NCBI GenBank assembly: GCA_019022495.1 | Contig: JAFEKR010000010.1 | Location: 868,001-932,000 of the forward strand | DNA length: 64,000 nt | Direction of reading: 5' to 3' | DNA from: Epichloe hybrida | Lineage: Eukaryota; Ascomycota; Sordariomycetes; Hypocreales; Clavicipitaceae | Shown: positions 1 through 10,787 of the stretch, in pieces | Numbering within the stretch: the stretch's first letter is position 1 | Layout of the letters: every line of letters begins with the position of its first letter | The notes under the pieces: model-generated | Seen by the model: only the letters and a program-made list of their open reading frames with translations | Told to the model about the DNA's origin: nothing | The model's database searches: none | Made by a program: the position numbers and the translations under genes

Positions 1-1439
1 TTAGGTATTAGCAGAGAAAGGAAAGATAGTGAGAAAAAAAAAAAAAGTAAACTAACTCATTCTGATAGTATGTAGAGGATAGTAAGGGATAACACAAGGT
101 AACTTTATAGCCAGTATTAACAGAGCTTTTAAGTAAATGAATTTTTACAAGGCAAGAAGAATATGAACAGCTAGATTATATCTTGGAATACTCTGTACTT
201 ATAGATAAATCTTAGTGGATAACATAAGCCTACGAAACACGTTAGTATAGCCTATTTGCAGCTTGTTCTAGCCCATGTAGCCCGTTTAGCCTATATGCAG
301 CCTATTACGGAGTACAGACTATTCATAGCCTATTATGTATAGCCTGTTAAAAAGGGACTCAGGGTAGTAGTGGGGTACATGGATTTGAAAAATAACACTC
401 CGTAAAGGGGGGCATTGTATATACATACACTGTACGGACTATAGTACTCTTTTCACTGTACCATCACGGACGTGTAACCTTGATACATTATACTACCGCT
501 TCTTTGTATTCATTTCTCTCTGCCTTTTCTTAATATTCAGGCGGCGCGCGGATCTCTGTTGTTCGCTTGCCGTTAATAACAACCGCATCATGCAAGACAA
601 CCTGTGCGTTTGTGCATGAATCATGCGGAGGCTAGGATATATGCACCGAGGGCGATTTGTAACGCTAACCGATGGACCCGATATTACTGTGTGGTCGCTT
701 GCCATACTTCAACAACGTGGCCTCCCGCGGAGCAGGCCCGGATCACGCGGCGAGACCTGGACGCAGCGTTTATTCCACCCTTTGACGAGGACCAACAAAA
801 GCCAATATATGTGTTTTCACAGTATCCATCAAGAAGTAGCCAGGACGGCCCAAAGCTAAGCCGTAGAACCCAAGGTAGCGGAGACCTCTTAGCTAGAACC
901 TACATATGAACCTATCTACCACTAACAGCTGAAACGTTCACACGCACTGTTGGTTTCGTCACGATGAGACTTATAATAAGCCTCGCCAATATTACAGCCA
1001 TTTACATATAGCATTGGCAATGCAGCAAGCGAGATTAAAGACGGGACTTCCCCATGTACTATTTTTAGAGACGTGGTGGCAGCGGGCGCCACAAATACAT
1101 AATGAGGCTTTTCCCGAGTCAAGTCCTGGCAAAGTCAGGAGACATTTTTCGGTACTTGGCTTCGGATCAAGGGCCACTAGTAAACCCAGGTATGTCAAAT
1201 ATTGAACACGCGGCTTATGTACGGATTACGCGTGTTCAAGTTATAATCGAGCGAGACGGGTCCCTCGTTCCATCTTGTGTGTTTAACATGTATTTCAAGA
1301 GCTATTACTATGTAAAGATTTCTTTTTTTTTAGCTACAACAATCCATGGAGGATAAATTGTATAGTAGTGGCAAGCCCCCATTCCCACGCTTTGCGCTCG
1401 TGCAAGAGGCAATCATACCGCCGTAACAATAGCTGCCAT
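1..1439. other. Gene-poor left flank, no supported gene
   Basis: This stretch is AT-leaning and has only short overlapping reading frames on both strands. None has a recognisable motif or convincing splice structure. Between about 240 and 340 there are loose repeats built on AGCCTAT and GCAGCCTAT. A TACGGAGTAC palindrome lies at 306-315. I see no promoter or RNA gene that I can support. Confidence 0.5.
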
Positions 1440-1508
1440 TCGCAGCTACTATTAGGGGTGCGCACTCCGTTTTTTTTTTTGGCTATCTCGCCTAGCTGCT
1501 TCAATAGA
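1440..1508 (+). repeat. MITE-like repeat copy A
   Basis: This segment of about 69 bp contains TAGGGGTGCGCACTCCGT followed by a T-run and GGC. It matches the reverse complement of 14472-14533 at roughly 85% by eye, the T-run length being the main gap. The GGTGCGCACT core is nearly self-complementary. It may be the end of a miniature inverted-repeat element. No terminal inverted repeat or target duplication could be fixed from two copies. Confidence 0.55.
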
Positions 1509-1679
1509 TACCCGCGCTCGGGTGTGCCATTGGCGAGAGAAGCACCGAGTGCAGAGGAGAGTTTGCCCGGTGTTTTGACAATCCAGCACCAGGGGCAACG
1601 GCAGGCGAGAGGAGCTGGAAGGCCATGGGCCAAGGCCAAGCAAAAAAAAAGACGTCTTCGTTGTAAGCATTCGCCGCCG

Positions 1680-2230
1680 GCGTTAACGAGGTTGACCTGG
1701 ACTTGTCGTTGCCGCGCTGTTTGCAAATTTCGATTCTTTGACAAATCAAGCTTTGGAATAATAACTATTGGTATCACAGGATACCTAGTAGTCGGATATC
1801 GGGAGTAGACCAAAGAACAGGTATTATTTGTTTATTCTAGTCTACTAGGAAATGGGGAAGAAGAAGCTAGAAAGAAAGCACGGCTTGGCCGCGGCTGCGG
1901 TCGGCCCGGACAACTCGCAAGGGAGATCGTGTAGTCCGTAATCCGTATAATAAATCGATATCACGCTTGTTCCAACAAGGACCAACGCGATGCTTTTTTG
2001 TACCCATCCATGGCCCACTAAGAATGAGACAGTGACAACTCTGATTATAATCGTGCGGTGTTACTAAAAGGAGTTTCGACATTAGTAACTATATTGCGTT
2101 TTTTTTTTTTAACGGAACTGTCTAATGCTGTTTCTGCTTGTCCAAGAAGTGGGATTAGGATTCAGACATGGACTCCGCTTCCCCCCAAGGCGTAAGAGAA
2201 TTTTCCCCATGTTTGCTTTGCGCAACCGAT
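1680..2230 (-). pseudogene. Broken tandem copy of the small secreted protein gene
   Basis: This is a degenerate duplicate of the gene at 2236-2801. The piece at 2120-2230 aligns to 2585-2700 (end of exon 1, intron, start of exon 2), but the intron donor GTACGTG is lost. The piece at 2000-2060 matches the VTITFMM core region. The piece at 1685-1755 matches the later stretch encoding VQVNV. About 200 bp of unrelated sequence separates the last two pieces. The signal-peptide part is absent, because the copy ends where the intact gene's stop codon begins. No open frame spans it. I infer a tandem duplication followed by truncation, insertion and point decay. Confidence 0.65.
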
Positions 2231-2235
2231 CTTGC

Positions 2236-2801
2236 CTAAAATTCGTCATCAACATCAATCGTGCATGTCTGGCCAGGAGCAGGATTGTAGGCCAACAGAA
2301 TGGCCTCGTGCAATTCCTGTGAGCCGACATAGAAATTGCGCATGAGGAATTGGCCAGCGGCGATGACGTTGACCTGGACTGTTTTTACACCAGAGTTTGC
2401 AACTTTGATGCCTTTACAAACAAAGCGTTGTACGAGTTTCGATCCTTCTAGGTACCAGTCATGAGCCATCATGAATGTGATAGTGACACCTCCGATTGTA
2501 ATATGCCGCGGATTTGGGTCGTCAAACGGAATGTGTGCCAAGGCTGTAAAACCGCGACGTCTTTGAAGGGGATTTTTCAATGCTGTTTTGGTTTGTCTAA
2601 GAAGAAGTGAGATTAGAATCTTAGACATGGATTCCGCGTATTCACGTACCCTCTAGGCGCAAGGGCGTTTTCCCCATGTGTGCTTTGCGCTGCTAATTCT
2701 AACGAGATATTGTCGCTTCTCTCGTTGAACTTGATAGGGTGAGTAGCTAGCGCTAGGGCGCTGGCAACGTAGACGTAGCTAAGGGTAAGAAGGAATCTCA
2801 T
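2236..2801 (-). CDS. Small secreted protein, Kex2-type propeptide, family member 1
   Basis: The product is a predicted 170-residue secreted protein of unknown function. Exon 1 is 2650-2801 and exon 2 is 2236-2596. The 53-bp intron starts GTACGTG, contains CTAAT and ends TTAG, in phase 2. Residues 1-20 are a signal peptide (MRFLLTLSYVYVASALALA). A propeptide-like stretch follows and ends at basic residues (NPLQRRRGF), a possible Kex2 cleavage site. The mature part carries an HITIGGVTITFMM segment, a later VKTVQVNVIAAG stretch and an acidic end, suggesting a beta-rich fold. Members at 14806-15395 and 16038-16606 have the same layout. The start is the only ATG giving a signal peptide. A host-interaction or antimicrobial role is only inferred from size, secretion and diversification. 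Confidence 0.72.
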
Positions 2802-4063
2802 TTTTTTTTCTCCCAGGTCTAATGAGACTCGTAAAGGGTTAGAATGAATGATGGACTTGTAGAGGAGAATTTCACGGAACTTGAATACAATAGCTATGTA
2901 ATAAGGGATTTAAATATACTCTACGGAGTAAATACCGCGGGACAAAGTCAGCCTATAATATAAATTCTAGCTTTACACATATTATTTAACCTATGAATCA
3001 TTCTAGGTAAAGGCCTGGGTTGTTTACTACGGACATTAGATTAACTTGTGGCTTAATCGGATTTTCATTAGCAAGCCAAGAGCCATGCAAAAGGTTCCGA
3101 ATTGGTGTGTGTTATGGTCAGCATATTCATAATCGTGGTAACCCTAATTTACTAATTAGTCTATTACGCGCCCAGCCAAGTTTCTAGCCGACCCCAAAAT
3201 CCAATCAAGCGGCCGGTCAAAAGCCTTCGGCACCGTCAGGACCAGTCATCATCGCGATTGGGCCAAATAAAACTCCGCAAGGTTCGGTTTAATAACTTGA
3301 CCCATCGTCAATTAGCATCATCACATGTATGTAGCTGGACAGATTGGGGGGCTACCTGCTCTGCATCTATAACCGCTTGCAGACATACACTTAATTATGT
3401 ATACAGGGGTGAAGTTACCCTGTTTTGTATTTGTACATATATTTCGCATGACTTAGTCTAAAAGGAATAAATTCAGCCTTGAGATTGTATCAAGGCATGA
3501 TTCAAATTCCGGCGTTTGAAGCCAAGTGCATGCTTTGTGATGCAAGCAGGCTCACTCCGTACACTGACCCTGGTAGCAGTGAACCCTTTTTCGTAACAAG
3601 ACGCCTTGAGCCTAAACGCCGTTGCAGTATGCTCGCACGCATTTCTTTCAGCTCGAAGAGCCCGGTCATGGCATCATCTTGCAAGAGGCACTTTAGCATT
3701 CTCCCCATGTACGGAGTATGCGTGTCCGGAAAAGGGATTGCTCTGTCGTCGACGATCCCTCGAGGCACAGGCGACGAAAGTCGGTTGTCGACCAAGATGG
3801 CCATGAAATAGTCTTGCGCTGCAATGAAGATGATGGCGGACAGCAAGGATTGGGTTTCCCGCGGCGGATCGCCAATTGTTGATCCGTTTGGCAATGCTCT
3901 CACCGAACCACACACAATAGGGGAGAATGGGAAAAGAAATCACATAACCTCGAGAATTCAGGGCACCACAACCAATTTGACCCTCGAAGCTGGCTTACCA
4001 TTACGCTGACGCCTTTGGCAAAACAAGACTGCGTCGCAGAAAAAAATGAATAAAACCTGCTCG
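2802..4063. other. Spacer with no firmly supported gene
   Basis: The part at 2802-3480 is AT-rich with many in-frame stops and a TACGGAGTA motif at 2922-2930. A minus-strand open frame of 137 codons at 3502-3915 has a fairly protein-like composition but no motif I recognise, and no convincing start or promoter. I treat it as unproven. Another TACGGAGTA lies at 3710-3718. Confidence 0.4.
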
Positions 4064-5188
4064 TCAATCGCTCTTGTCGCTTGAATGCTGTGACCGCTGG
4101 CTAGGTCTCCGGCCCTTGTCCACTGCATCGCAGGCTTTCATCTCTGCCCCGTCTTGTTGTCTTTGTCGCTCCAAAGCTGCCTGGGCAAGGATCTCTCTTC
4201 TACTCATGGTAGCTCCCGCATTTGCAGCACCGCCCAGGACAAATTCACCACCTGTCCAGCCACCGTCGTCCTCATGGCCATCGTCGTCCGGGCTCGCCTG
4301 GCCCGAAACGAGATAGCGGGATGTCTCGCCAGTTGTGCGCCCGCCAGACTTCCAGTCAGCAGCGTCGACTTCTCGCTCAATTTGGTGGCAAAGATCCCAG
4401 AACTGCCGGTCATGCGGTCCATGAACATTGTGCGCCAGTTCATGGCACAGCGTCTTGCGAATCGTTCTGTAGTCGCGATATCCGTCGTGAGCATCTGTTC
4501 GGAGACGAAGCTCGATCACCTCGCCTCGGTTCCGGTTCAGTCCGAGAATCCTGGAGGTACCTTGGTGAGTGACTTGTGTATGGGACAGTGGCTCCATTTC
4601 AGTGAGCAGCGACACGGTAAACTTGTGCTTGGTCATGGCTGCTTTGATCCCAGGGTCCTCCGTCAACCTCGTCAGAAGAAGCCGACTTCTCTCCGGGCCA
4701 GGCAGACCGTCCAGTGGGCGCACCTGAAGGAAAGTATATTTTGCATGCTCTGAGAGATTTGCGGGCGTCCGTGTGCCTGGTCCCTTCGTCCCCCTTGCCT
4801 TCTTCTTCTGAGCCATGCGAGCTGCATTCCGCTGCGCGACCTTCTCCGACATGTTTTGTACGGCCTGCACCTCTGCGACACCCGAGCCCATGAGTGTCAT
4901 GGTCTTGTTCTGCAGGGCGCTCAGTGCCGTGTACGGTTCTTTGAACGGTGCTCTCAGGAGGGGGCCTTTGGACACAAAAATCTTCTGGTTGGATTGGGGT
5001 ACGCCGAGGGTCGTGGCAATCTCGTCGAACAGATCAGGCACTGTGGCGTCATGGGGAAGTTGGAAGGTGTAGTCCTGCTTGCGATGGGTTACGTGGATGG
5101 CGATGCAGCTCGACTCGGCCGACTCGGAACCGACCGAATCCGAATCGGAAAGCGAAGGCCCGTTTGTCGCGGACAAAGCAGTCATCAT
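4064..5188 (-). CDS. Ubiquitin-like and WLM-domain metalloprotease (Wss1-related)
   Basis: This single-exon gene encodes 374 residues. Residues about 28-95 form a ubiquitin-like domain (THRKQDYTFQLPHDATVPDL at the start, GVPQSNQKIFVSKG further on). Residues about 150-290 form the WLM domain, with the zinc-protease signature HELAHNVHGPHD near residue 252. Two His plus the third ligand and the catalytic Glu are all intact. The tail is acidic, then rich in Arg, Gln and Ser. WLM proteins include yeast Wss1, which cleaves DNA-protein crosslinks and SUMO-linked substrates. The UBL-WLM layout resembles the fission yeast ubiquitin/WLM proteins, so a role in protein quality control at chromatin or with the proteasome is a family inference. 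It is divergent from erd2, sharing a spacer of about 485 bp. Confidence 0.88.
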   Translation of the reverse strand: MMTALSATNGPSLSDSDSVGSESAESSCIAIHVTHRKQDYTFQLPHDATVPDLFDEIATTLGVPQSNQKIFVSKGPLLRAPFKEPYTALSALQNKTMTLMGSGVAEVQAVQNMSEKVAQRNAARMAQKKKARGTKGPGTRTPANLSEHAKYTFLQVRPLDGLPGPERSRLLLTRLTEDPGIKAAMTKHKFTVSLLTEMEPLSHTQVTHQGTSRILGLNRNRGEVIELRLRTDAHDGYRDYRTIRKTLCHELAHNVHGPHDRQFWDLCHQIEREVDAADWKSGGRTTGETSRYLVSGQASPDDDGHEDDGGWTGGEFVLGGAANAGATMSRREILAQAALERQRQQDGAEMKACDAVDKGRRPSQRSQHSSDKSD

Positions 5189-5673
5189 GGCAACTGAATA
5201 TGTACGAATATACTCCGTACGGCGACGATAGCTTGCAAGCGAAAGTGTCGAGAGACAAGGCGGTCTACGTAGTGCGGTGTACGCATTGCGGTGCGGCGCT
5301 CACAGCCTATGTATGTAATAAGAGCCTGAGAGCGTGGCAAAGTACTTTAATTTATTACTAATAGTGGTGGACCCGCCCGTACCACACCGATGAGCTCCCG
5401 GGATTACCGCGTCGTGTCCTTTTCCCACGCGCCTCGCATCGAGTCGGCTGTGCAAGCTCCCTTTTTGAGTTCTAGTCCTCCCAGATCCTCCCAGATCCTC
5501 CATTCGACACTCTCCACCGACCCTCCAGATCTGCTCGCAATTGAGGACAAGACCTTGCCAGCAGAGACGTTGCGTTGTAGCAGCTTCTTCTTTTACTTAC
5601 TCCTGCATCACCAATCGCCTTTCACAGACCCAGAATTCGGTCCGGTCACGATCCCGCGACGCAGCGCTGCACA
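5189..5673. promoter_or_regulatory. Divergent promoter region, WLM gene and erd2
   Basis: This spacer lies between the start codons of two divergently transcribed genes. It has a TACTCCGTAC palindrome at 5211-5220 and a short direct repeat CTCCCAGATC near 5477-5500. It is pyrimidine-rich before the erd2 start. No defined TATA box was chosen. Confidence 0.45.
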
Positions 5674-6578
5674 ATGGTCCTCAACGTCTTTCGCGTCGCT
5701 GGTTCGTTGTGCCCCCGACCTCACTCCGCCGTGGAACGGCGCTGAGCCATGAGAACTATCCATGTCGTTGCTGACCGTCATTCGTAGCGGATTTCTCGCA
5801 TCTGGCGAGTATCTTCATACTACTGCACAAGATGGTTCAGCTAAATGTATGCGACGAAAACGCCCGCACGGGCTGGCGATGCAGTCGCCCCCCGCCCCTT
5901 TCCGCGGGTATCCCTTCGCTAACACCTGCCAGAGCTGTTCTGGGATCTCATTCAAATCACAGGCGCTTTATCTGTTCGTCTACGTGACTCGGTACCTTGG
6001 TATGCCCACGAATCTCGATGGTTCAATCGCGACCGTCTAGCTCGAGTAACAGCAACAGCAACAGCACTGACAATGACCACGCAGACATATTCTCGACAGA
6101 CAGCCTGTACAACTTTTTCTTCAAAATCACATTCATAGGCTCTCAGGGTTACATCATATACCTCATGACCAACGCGTACAAGCCTACGAATGATCCCAAT
6201 GTCGACACGTTCCGCGTGCAGTACCTTCTCGCAGCGGCTGCAGTCCTCGCCGTCCTCTTCCCGTACAAGTACACATTTTCCGAGATTCTATGGGCCTTTT
6301 CCATCTGGCTTGAATCGGTGGCCATCTTGCCGCAGCTGTTCATGCTTCAGAGAACTGGTGAGGCCGAAACCATCACCACGCACTACCTTTTTGCCTTGGG
6401 TAGCTACCGAGCCCTGTATATTCCCAACTGGATATACCGATACCTCACGGACACCAAATACAAATTTGATTGGATTGCCATTGTCGCTGGTATCATCCAG
6501 ACTGTTCTCTACAGCGACTTCTTCTACATTTACTACACAAAGGTGCTCAAGGGTAAAAAGTTCAAGCTTCCCGTCTAA
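5674..6578 (+). CDS. erd2: ER lumen protein-retaining (HDEL/KDEL) receptor Erd2
   Basis: The gene has four exons (5674-5701, 5788-5846, 5933-5999, 6085-6578) and encodes 215 residues, the usual length for the family. Exon 1 gives MVLNVFRVA, exon 2 the [15 protein letters not shown] stretch, exon 3 the [20 protein letters not shown] signature and exon 4 the remaining membrane helices, ending KGKKFKLPV. Erd2 is a seven-helix Golgi membrane receptor that binds C-terminal HDEL/KDEL signals in the acidic Golgi and returns ER residents by COPI vesicles. The lysine-rich tail fits the known COPI-dependent recycling. All introns have GT-AG ends and restore the frame exactly. The reading frame open from 5997 is the last exon plus intron and is not the true start. 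Confidence 0.95.
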
Positions 6579-7303
6579 GAGACTTGGTTCAGTTCGGATT
6601 GTGCTCGAGTGCCACGGCTCATGTTGTCAATCGTCGTCCGTCCCACGGGTCATTGATTGATGGCTTCGCAAAGACCCTGTTGTCAAGGCGAAAATGGTTT
6701 AACGACACGGCCACGGCCGAGTTGGACATGGGGAAGGAAGCAAGGAATGAAGGATCGGATATTGGTGGAATTGCTATCATGGTGGCGTTAAAGGGCAAAG
6801 ATTATCTGGCGATTCATGGAATTCGGCGTCCGAGCAAGCCAAGAGCCCGACAGGACTTTGGCACGATGCAGCAACAAACGGGTAGGGCTTACGTACCCAG
6901 ATAGTTTCAGGAATTCGCAAATAGCTTTTGCGACGTTCAGTGACGACATGTCATAATTAATGCCACTGTTGTCCATTCTATTCCTCTCACTTCTGCGGCT
7001 GACGAGCAGGTCCTCTGGCCCGTCATTACCACTGGGACGGGATTCTCTGATTGCTTCAGACCTTGTGTTGTAGACGTATGAATCCCACTACAATAACCCA
7101 TCGGTACCATTCGCACATGTCCGACACTTGTGGCGGCCATAGTGGCCGTCAAAAGTCCTGACGTTGGCCCGCAAGTGGTTTCGTCGATGCGCATCACGTG
7201 ACTACAGTTGCACATGGTATTAACAAGCGATCGCAAATTGGTCTTGGCCTTTGACTTGATCAGAGTACATTCCAAAAACAGCGACAAGCCAACATTGTTC
7301 GAA
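6579..7303. other. Spacer between erd2 and TAF10
   Basis: This holds the erd2 3' flank and the TAF10 5' flank. Short frames on both strands lack motifs. An in-frame ATG at 7208 would lengthen TAF10 by 32 residues, but that added sequence does not look conserved. The stretch CATCACGTGACTAC near 7193-7206 contains a CACGTG E-box that could be a regulatory site. Confidence 0.4.
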
Positions 7304-7966
7304 ATGAGTGGCGACGCTCCCGAAACCCAGAATTCGCAGCAGGTCAGTCAGAACGGGAACGGGCAGGTAGATGGTCTCGAGATTCAAGATGGACCAAACC
7401 CGCCACCTGAAATGGCGCCACCGCAAGACCCCAAACTACCAACCCGCAAGGACACATCTCTGCGAGAGTTCCTAAACAAGATCGACGATTACGCTCCAAT
7501 TGTGAGGAATCTCCTCTCCTTGATCCCACCATTCCCGCGCAGCATTACTCACCATTCACAGATACCCGACGCCGTCACGAACTACTACATGACCAAGGCT
7601 GGTCTGCCACCACCACCACAGACCGATCCCCGTCTGGCGCGGCTGCTCGCTCTCGCGACACAGAAGTTCATCGCAGACATCGCTGCGGACGCGTATCAGT
7701 ACAGTCGGATCCGCGCGTCCAACAATACGAACAACCCCATGGGCACGCTGGGGGCCGCCGCTGGCTTCCCCATTCCCGGACAGCAAGCCGGCCAACCGGG
7801 CAACAAGGATCAAGGCAAGGGCGCGCCTTTGGGAATCCAACGCCCCGGGTATGGCGGCGGCGGTCAGGGCGGGAGCCAGAACAGAACAGTGCTGACCATG
7901 GAAGATTTGGGCATGGCCGTCGGGGAGTACGGTGTGAATGTCAAGCGCAGTGAATTCTATCGCTAA
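7304..7966 (+). CDS. taf10: Transcription initiation factor TFIID/SAGA subunit TAF10
   Basis: This single-exon gene encodes 220 residues. After an acidic, Pro-rich leader (about residues 1-45), the TAF10 histone-fold region runs from [19 protein letters not shown] through [14 protein letters not shown] to the helix [21 protein letters not shown] Gly-rich linker of about 50 residues follows. The conserved end [19 protein letters not shown] is the family signature, linking promoter recognition complexes. TAF10 is shared by TFIID and SAGA and pairs with TAF3, TAF8 or SPT7 through the histone fold. I chose the ATG at 7304 because it directly precedes the acidic leader. An in-frame ATG at 7208 is possible. 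The gene converges with uS19m. Confidence 0.93.
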   Translation: MSGDAPETQNSQQVSQNGNGQVDGLEIQDGPNPPPEMAPPQDPKLPTRKDTSLREFLNKIDDYAPIVRNLLSLIPPFPRSITHHSQIPDAVTNYYMTKAGLPPPPQTDPRLARLLALATQKFIADIAADAYQYSRIRASNNTNNPMGTLGAAAGFPIPGQQAGQPGNKDQGKGAPLGIQRPGYGGGGQGGSQNRTVLTMEDLGMAVGEYGVNVKRSEFYR

Positions 7967-8331
7967 GAGGGCGCTCTACGGTGCGGAACAATTTGGGACA
8001 TCGGCCAGGCATGGAATCGAAGGGGAAGGGGACTCGGTAGCTTATGGCTGGCTCTCAATGGATTGGCGTTGCGGCGTTTGGGGGGGGGGGGGCTGTGATT
8101 TTGCATTTGCGCCAATCTTGGAAGTTCTGGTTCCTCGTCATGGCAGTGCAGTGGTAGGGGTAGGTGGTGCACCACAGAATGATGAATCTACTTCACCTTG
8201 GCTTTCTTTTTGTCACAGTATTTCTTCCAAGCTTTTTGCTGGTCATCACTTTGCCATGTTCTACAGGTGAATCATACAGGTTGCCACGTTCAAGCTCTTG
8301 AACCTCTCCGGTCCCCTTTCTTGAAACAGCC
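7967..8331. other. Convergent 3' spacer, TAF10 and uS19m
   Basis: This is non-coding sequence between two convergent genes. It includes a G10 run near 8083-8092. I see no gene or clear terminator. Confidence 0.4.
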
Positions 8332-8840
8332 TCACTTTCTATCCCAGATATTCGGCTTACGCGTCCTGGCAAGGCTTTTTAGTATTGGTCTTCCTTTTCC
8401 ATTTTCTTTTCTTTTTGAACTTGTGCGGAGCGGGAAAAAAGACATACGGTGAGAACTCCCCGAGTTTGTGGCCTACCATGTCTTCCGTTATCATCACCTG
8501 ATGGTAATCCTTGCCATTGTGAATCTCAAACTTTAGTCCCACAAAGTTCGGTAATATAGTGGCGGACCGAGCTTGCGTTCGGACAGGAGGGACTTTGTCG
8601 CCTTGTTTTTTGGGGAAAACGATCGGGAGACTGGGCTTTAGGGTTTTTTTTTTTTTTTTTTTTTTTTTAGCAAATCGCACACATGGGGATGTTGTTTCGA
8701 GTGGGAGCGTACGGCACAAGGTGAGGTCCTGTACAATCAATCAGCGCGGTTGGGATTCGTGCATCGAAATCTCTGGGGGAAGTATCACCCGGCTTACCTT
8801 TCCAAACTGGGCGCTTGAGCAGTGCTCTCGTTGCGTGCAT
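8332..8840 (-). CDS. rsm19: Mitochondrial small ribosomal subunit protein uS19m (Rsm19-like)
   Basis: Four exons (8798-8840, 8713-8728, 8448-8630, 8332-8365) encode 91 residues. The protein starts [15 protein letters not shown], continues PHLVPLPIV and then [20 protein letters not shown], with [13 protein letters not shown] and the ending [11 protein letters not shown]. These are the conserved uS19 blocks that contact the small-subunit rRNA head. The second exon is a 16-nt microexon (phase 1 in, phase 2 out). It is inferred because it alone joins WKG to PLPIV in frame with a CAG acceptor and a GTACGC donor. Intron 2 contains a 27-28 nt homopolymer (A on the sense strand). Reading straight through it yields the spurious poly-Lys frame. 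Nuclear-encoded and mitochondrial by family. Divergent from the Hlj1-like gene. Confidence 0.88.
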
Positions 8841-9250
8841 TTTCGAGCTCTGTATATTTCTCAGCCAAGGAGTCGCATATGCCACAAAACTGATGGAGCG
8901 CACGAATTATGGTGGATATTGTCTGTCCAGTCACGTGATACTCTTGGCAATGCGCTTTTTTCGTTTCCCTGTAAGCTTCAAATCCTGCAGGGTAGCCCAC
9001 CACCGTCTACGTCTTCATCACGTGGAGTGGAGTGCCTTCCAGTGCAGGCAGGTATAACACGTAGCCGTTGTGGGCCGACTGCGTGGTCAACGACGGTACG
9101 ATTTGTTTGCTGAAGTTGGACTTGAGAACGACAAGAACTGGACTTGGATTTCGGCAACTTCGCAAGCTACACACACCTCGCATACTTGATTGACGTACGG
9201 CGAGCGGTCTTGTCCAACAGATTTGAAATAATTCGCAAACACTCTCCTCG
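8841..9250. promoter_or_regulatory. Divergent promoter region, uS19m and Hlj1-like gene
   Basis: A 410-bp spacer separates two divergent starts. It holds CACGTGA-type sequences near 8930 and 9019 (GTCACGTGATA and ATCACGTGGA). These are E-box-like sites and candidates for shared regulation. No gene was seen. Confidence 0.4.
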
Positions 9251-10408
9251 ATGCCCGGCGTGACGGCCTCGGGATCGAGCACGGGGCAAGACTCGGCTCG
9301 GCACCGCGAACACAACCAAGGAAACCAGGGGCGCAAGTACACGGTCGAGCAGAAAGAAGCTGTTTTGCGCATCCGAAGATGCAGCCCTACCGCATTCTAT
9401 GACATTCTAGGCCTCGAATCCACAAAGACGACCTGCGCCGAATCTGACATCAAGAAGGCTTATCGCAAGCAGTCATTGCTGACCCACCCGGACAAGAATG
9501 GGCACGAGCATGCCGCCGAGGCTTTCAAGATGGTCAGCCGAGCCTTTGGAATACTGGGAGATAAGGAGAAGCGGGAGAAGTTTGACAAGTCCGGGATCGA
9601 CCCTGACAGTCGATTCGCGAGCGCGCAGGCGCAGAACCCCTTTTCCGGATTTGCCGCTCGGCAACCGTCGGGGGGCATGGGCGGTGGTGGCAGGTGGAAC
9701 GAGGAACTGAGTCCGGAGGAGATGTTTGCCAGGTTCTTCGGCGGCGGCGGCGGCGGCGGTGGTCGTGGCGGCGGTGGTGGTTTCGGAGGTGAGCCCGCAG
9801 ACTCTCTATAAATGGCCACACATTGTTCTGGTCTATTTCCCTTTCCCTGTACTGACTGATCAGCGTTCGACACTGGGCCCCAGTTCGTCTTTAACTTTGG
9901 CGGCGGACCAGGCATCCGGGTACACCAGTTCGGCGGCGCGAGACCGAGGCGACGACCTCGAGAAGCACAAGAAGAGGAACAGCAACAGGGCGGATTGCAA
10001 AACTTGCTCACGCTCTTGCCAATCTTGATCTTCTTCATCCTGCCCGTGTTATCATCCTTGTTCACCGGCAGCTCAACGGGTGCAACGACTCCCAAGATGT
10101 CCTGGGATGCCCCTCAACCACCTTACACCGAGGGCCGCACGACACCGAGGCACAAGATCAACTACTTTGTCAATGGCAAGGATATCCAGTCGTATACCAA
10201 ATCCAAGCTCTCACAGCTGGACCGGGCCGCCGAGGCCAACTTTTTGCATTTTTTGCAAAACCGATGCGAGCATGAAAACATGATTCAACGGCGGATGCAG
10301 GAAGATGCCACGGGCTGGTTCTATCAAGATGACGAGAAGATGGCCGAAGCGAATGCGTACCCCAAACCTCACTGCGATAGATTAAGATCCTTGGGACTCA
10401 TCCGCTAG
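9251..10408 (+). CDS. hlj1: ER-membrane J-domain co-chaperone (Hlj1/DNAJB12-like)
   Basis: Two exons (9251-9788 and 9864-10408) encode 360 residues. The J domain covers about residues 48-112, with the Hsp70-activating HPD at 79-81. A Gly-rich, Phe-containing region ends in a run of eight or more Gly around the splice site. The second exon starts AFDTGPQFVFNFGGGPG. One hydrophobic helix (LLTLLPILIFFILPVL) lies near residue 225, followed by a domain of the DUF1977 type. This is the layout of ER tail-region J-proteins such as yeast Hlj1, which recruit cytosolic Hsp70 to ER-associated degradation. The intron GTGAGC...ATCAG restores the frame exactly. The start is the first ATG ahead of the J domain. 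Confidence 0.92.
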
Positions 10409-10787
10409 GAAGACTTGTCCCGCGATGACTTGGCAAACGTGGTTGTGGCATCATAACACCATGATGGTTTTCTAGCATGCAAACTCACACACACAATGTA
10501 TTCTTTTTTTTTTCTTGTGTGTACGGACGAAGGGCTCGGAGTTGGCGCATCATGTTTCTTTGGCTGGATTGCATTGGCAAATAGCGGCATAGACTATTGA
10601 ATATAGCGAGCGCCAAGCATAGGTTGCCGGGCATCCTTACCTTGTACTTGTAGGCCGGAGTGATGATGAAGCACAGCACGTCAAACATGGCAAGCGGTGC
10701 GTATGGCATCCCGTTCAATTGTGACCTAGGGAGGGAGGGGGGGGGGGTTACATGGCACACGGCACACGGCTAGACGAAACCTCAATC
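10409..10787. other. Convergent 3' spacer with homopolymers
   Basis: This is non-coding sequence between the Hlj1-like gene and the FSH1-type hydrolase. It has a T-run near 10505-10513 and a G-run near 10738-10747. I see no gene. Confidence 0.4.

Noticed and set aside
1334..1813. Overlapping frames of 146-159 codons on both strands
   Set aside because: They mirror each other over a repeat and the decayed secreted protein copy; no motif or splice structure.
8357..8740. 127-residue poly-Lys protein
   Set aside because: It arises from reading intron 2 of uS19m through its homopolymer.
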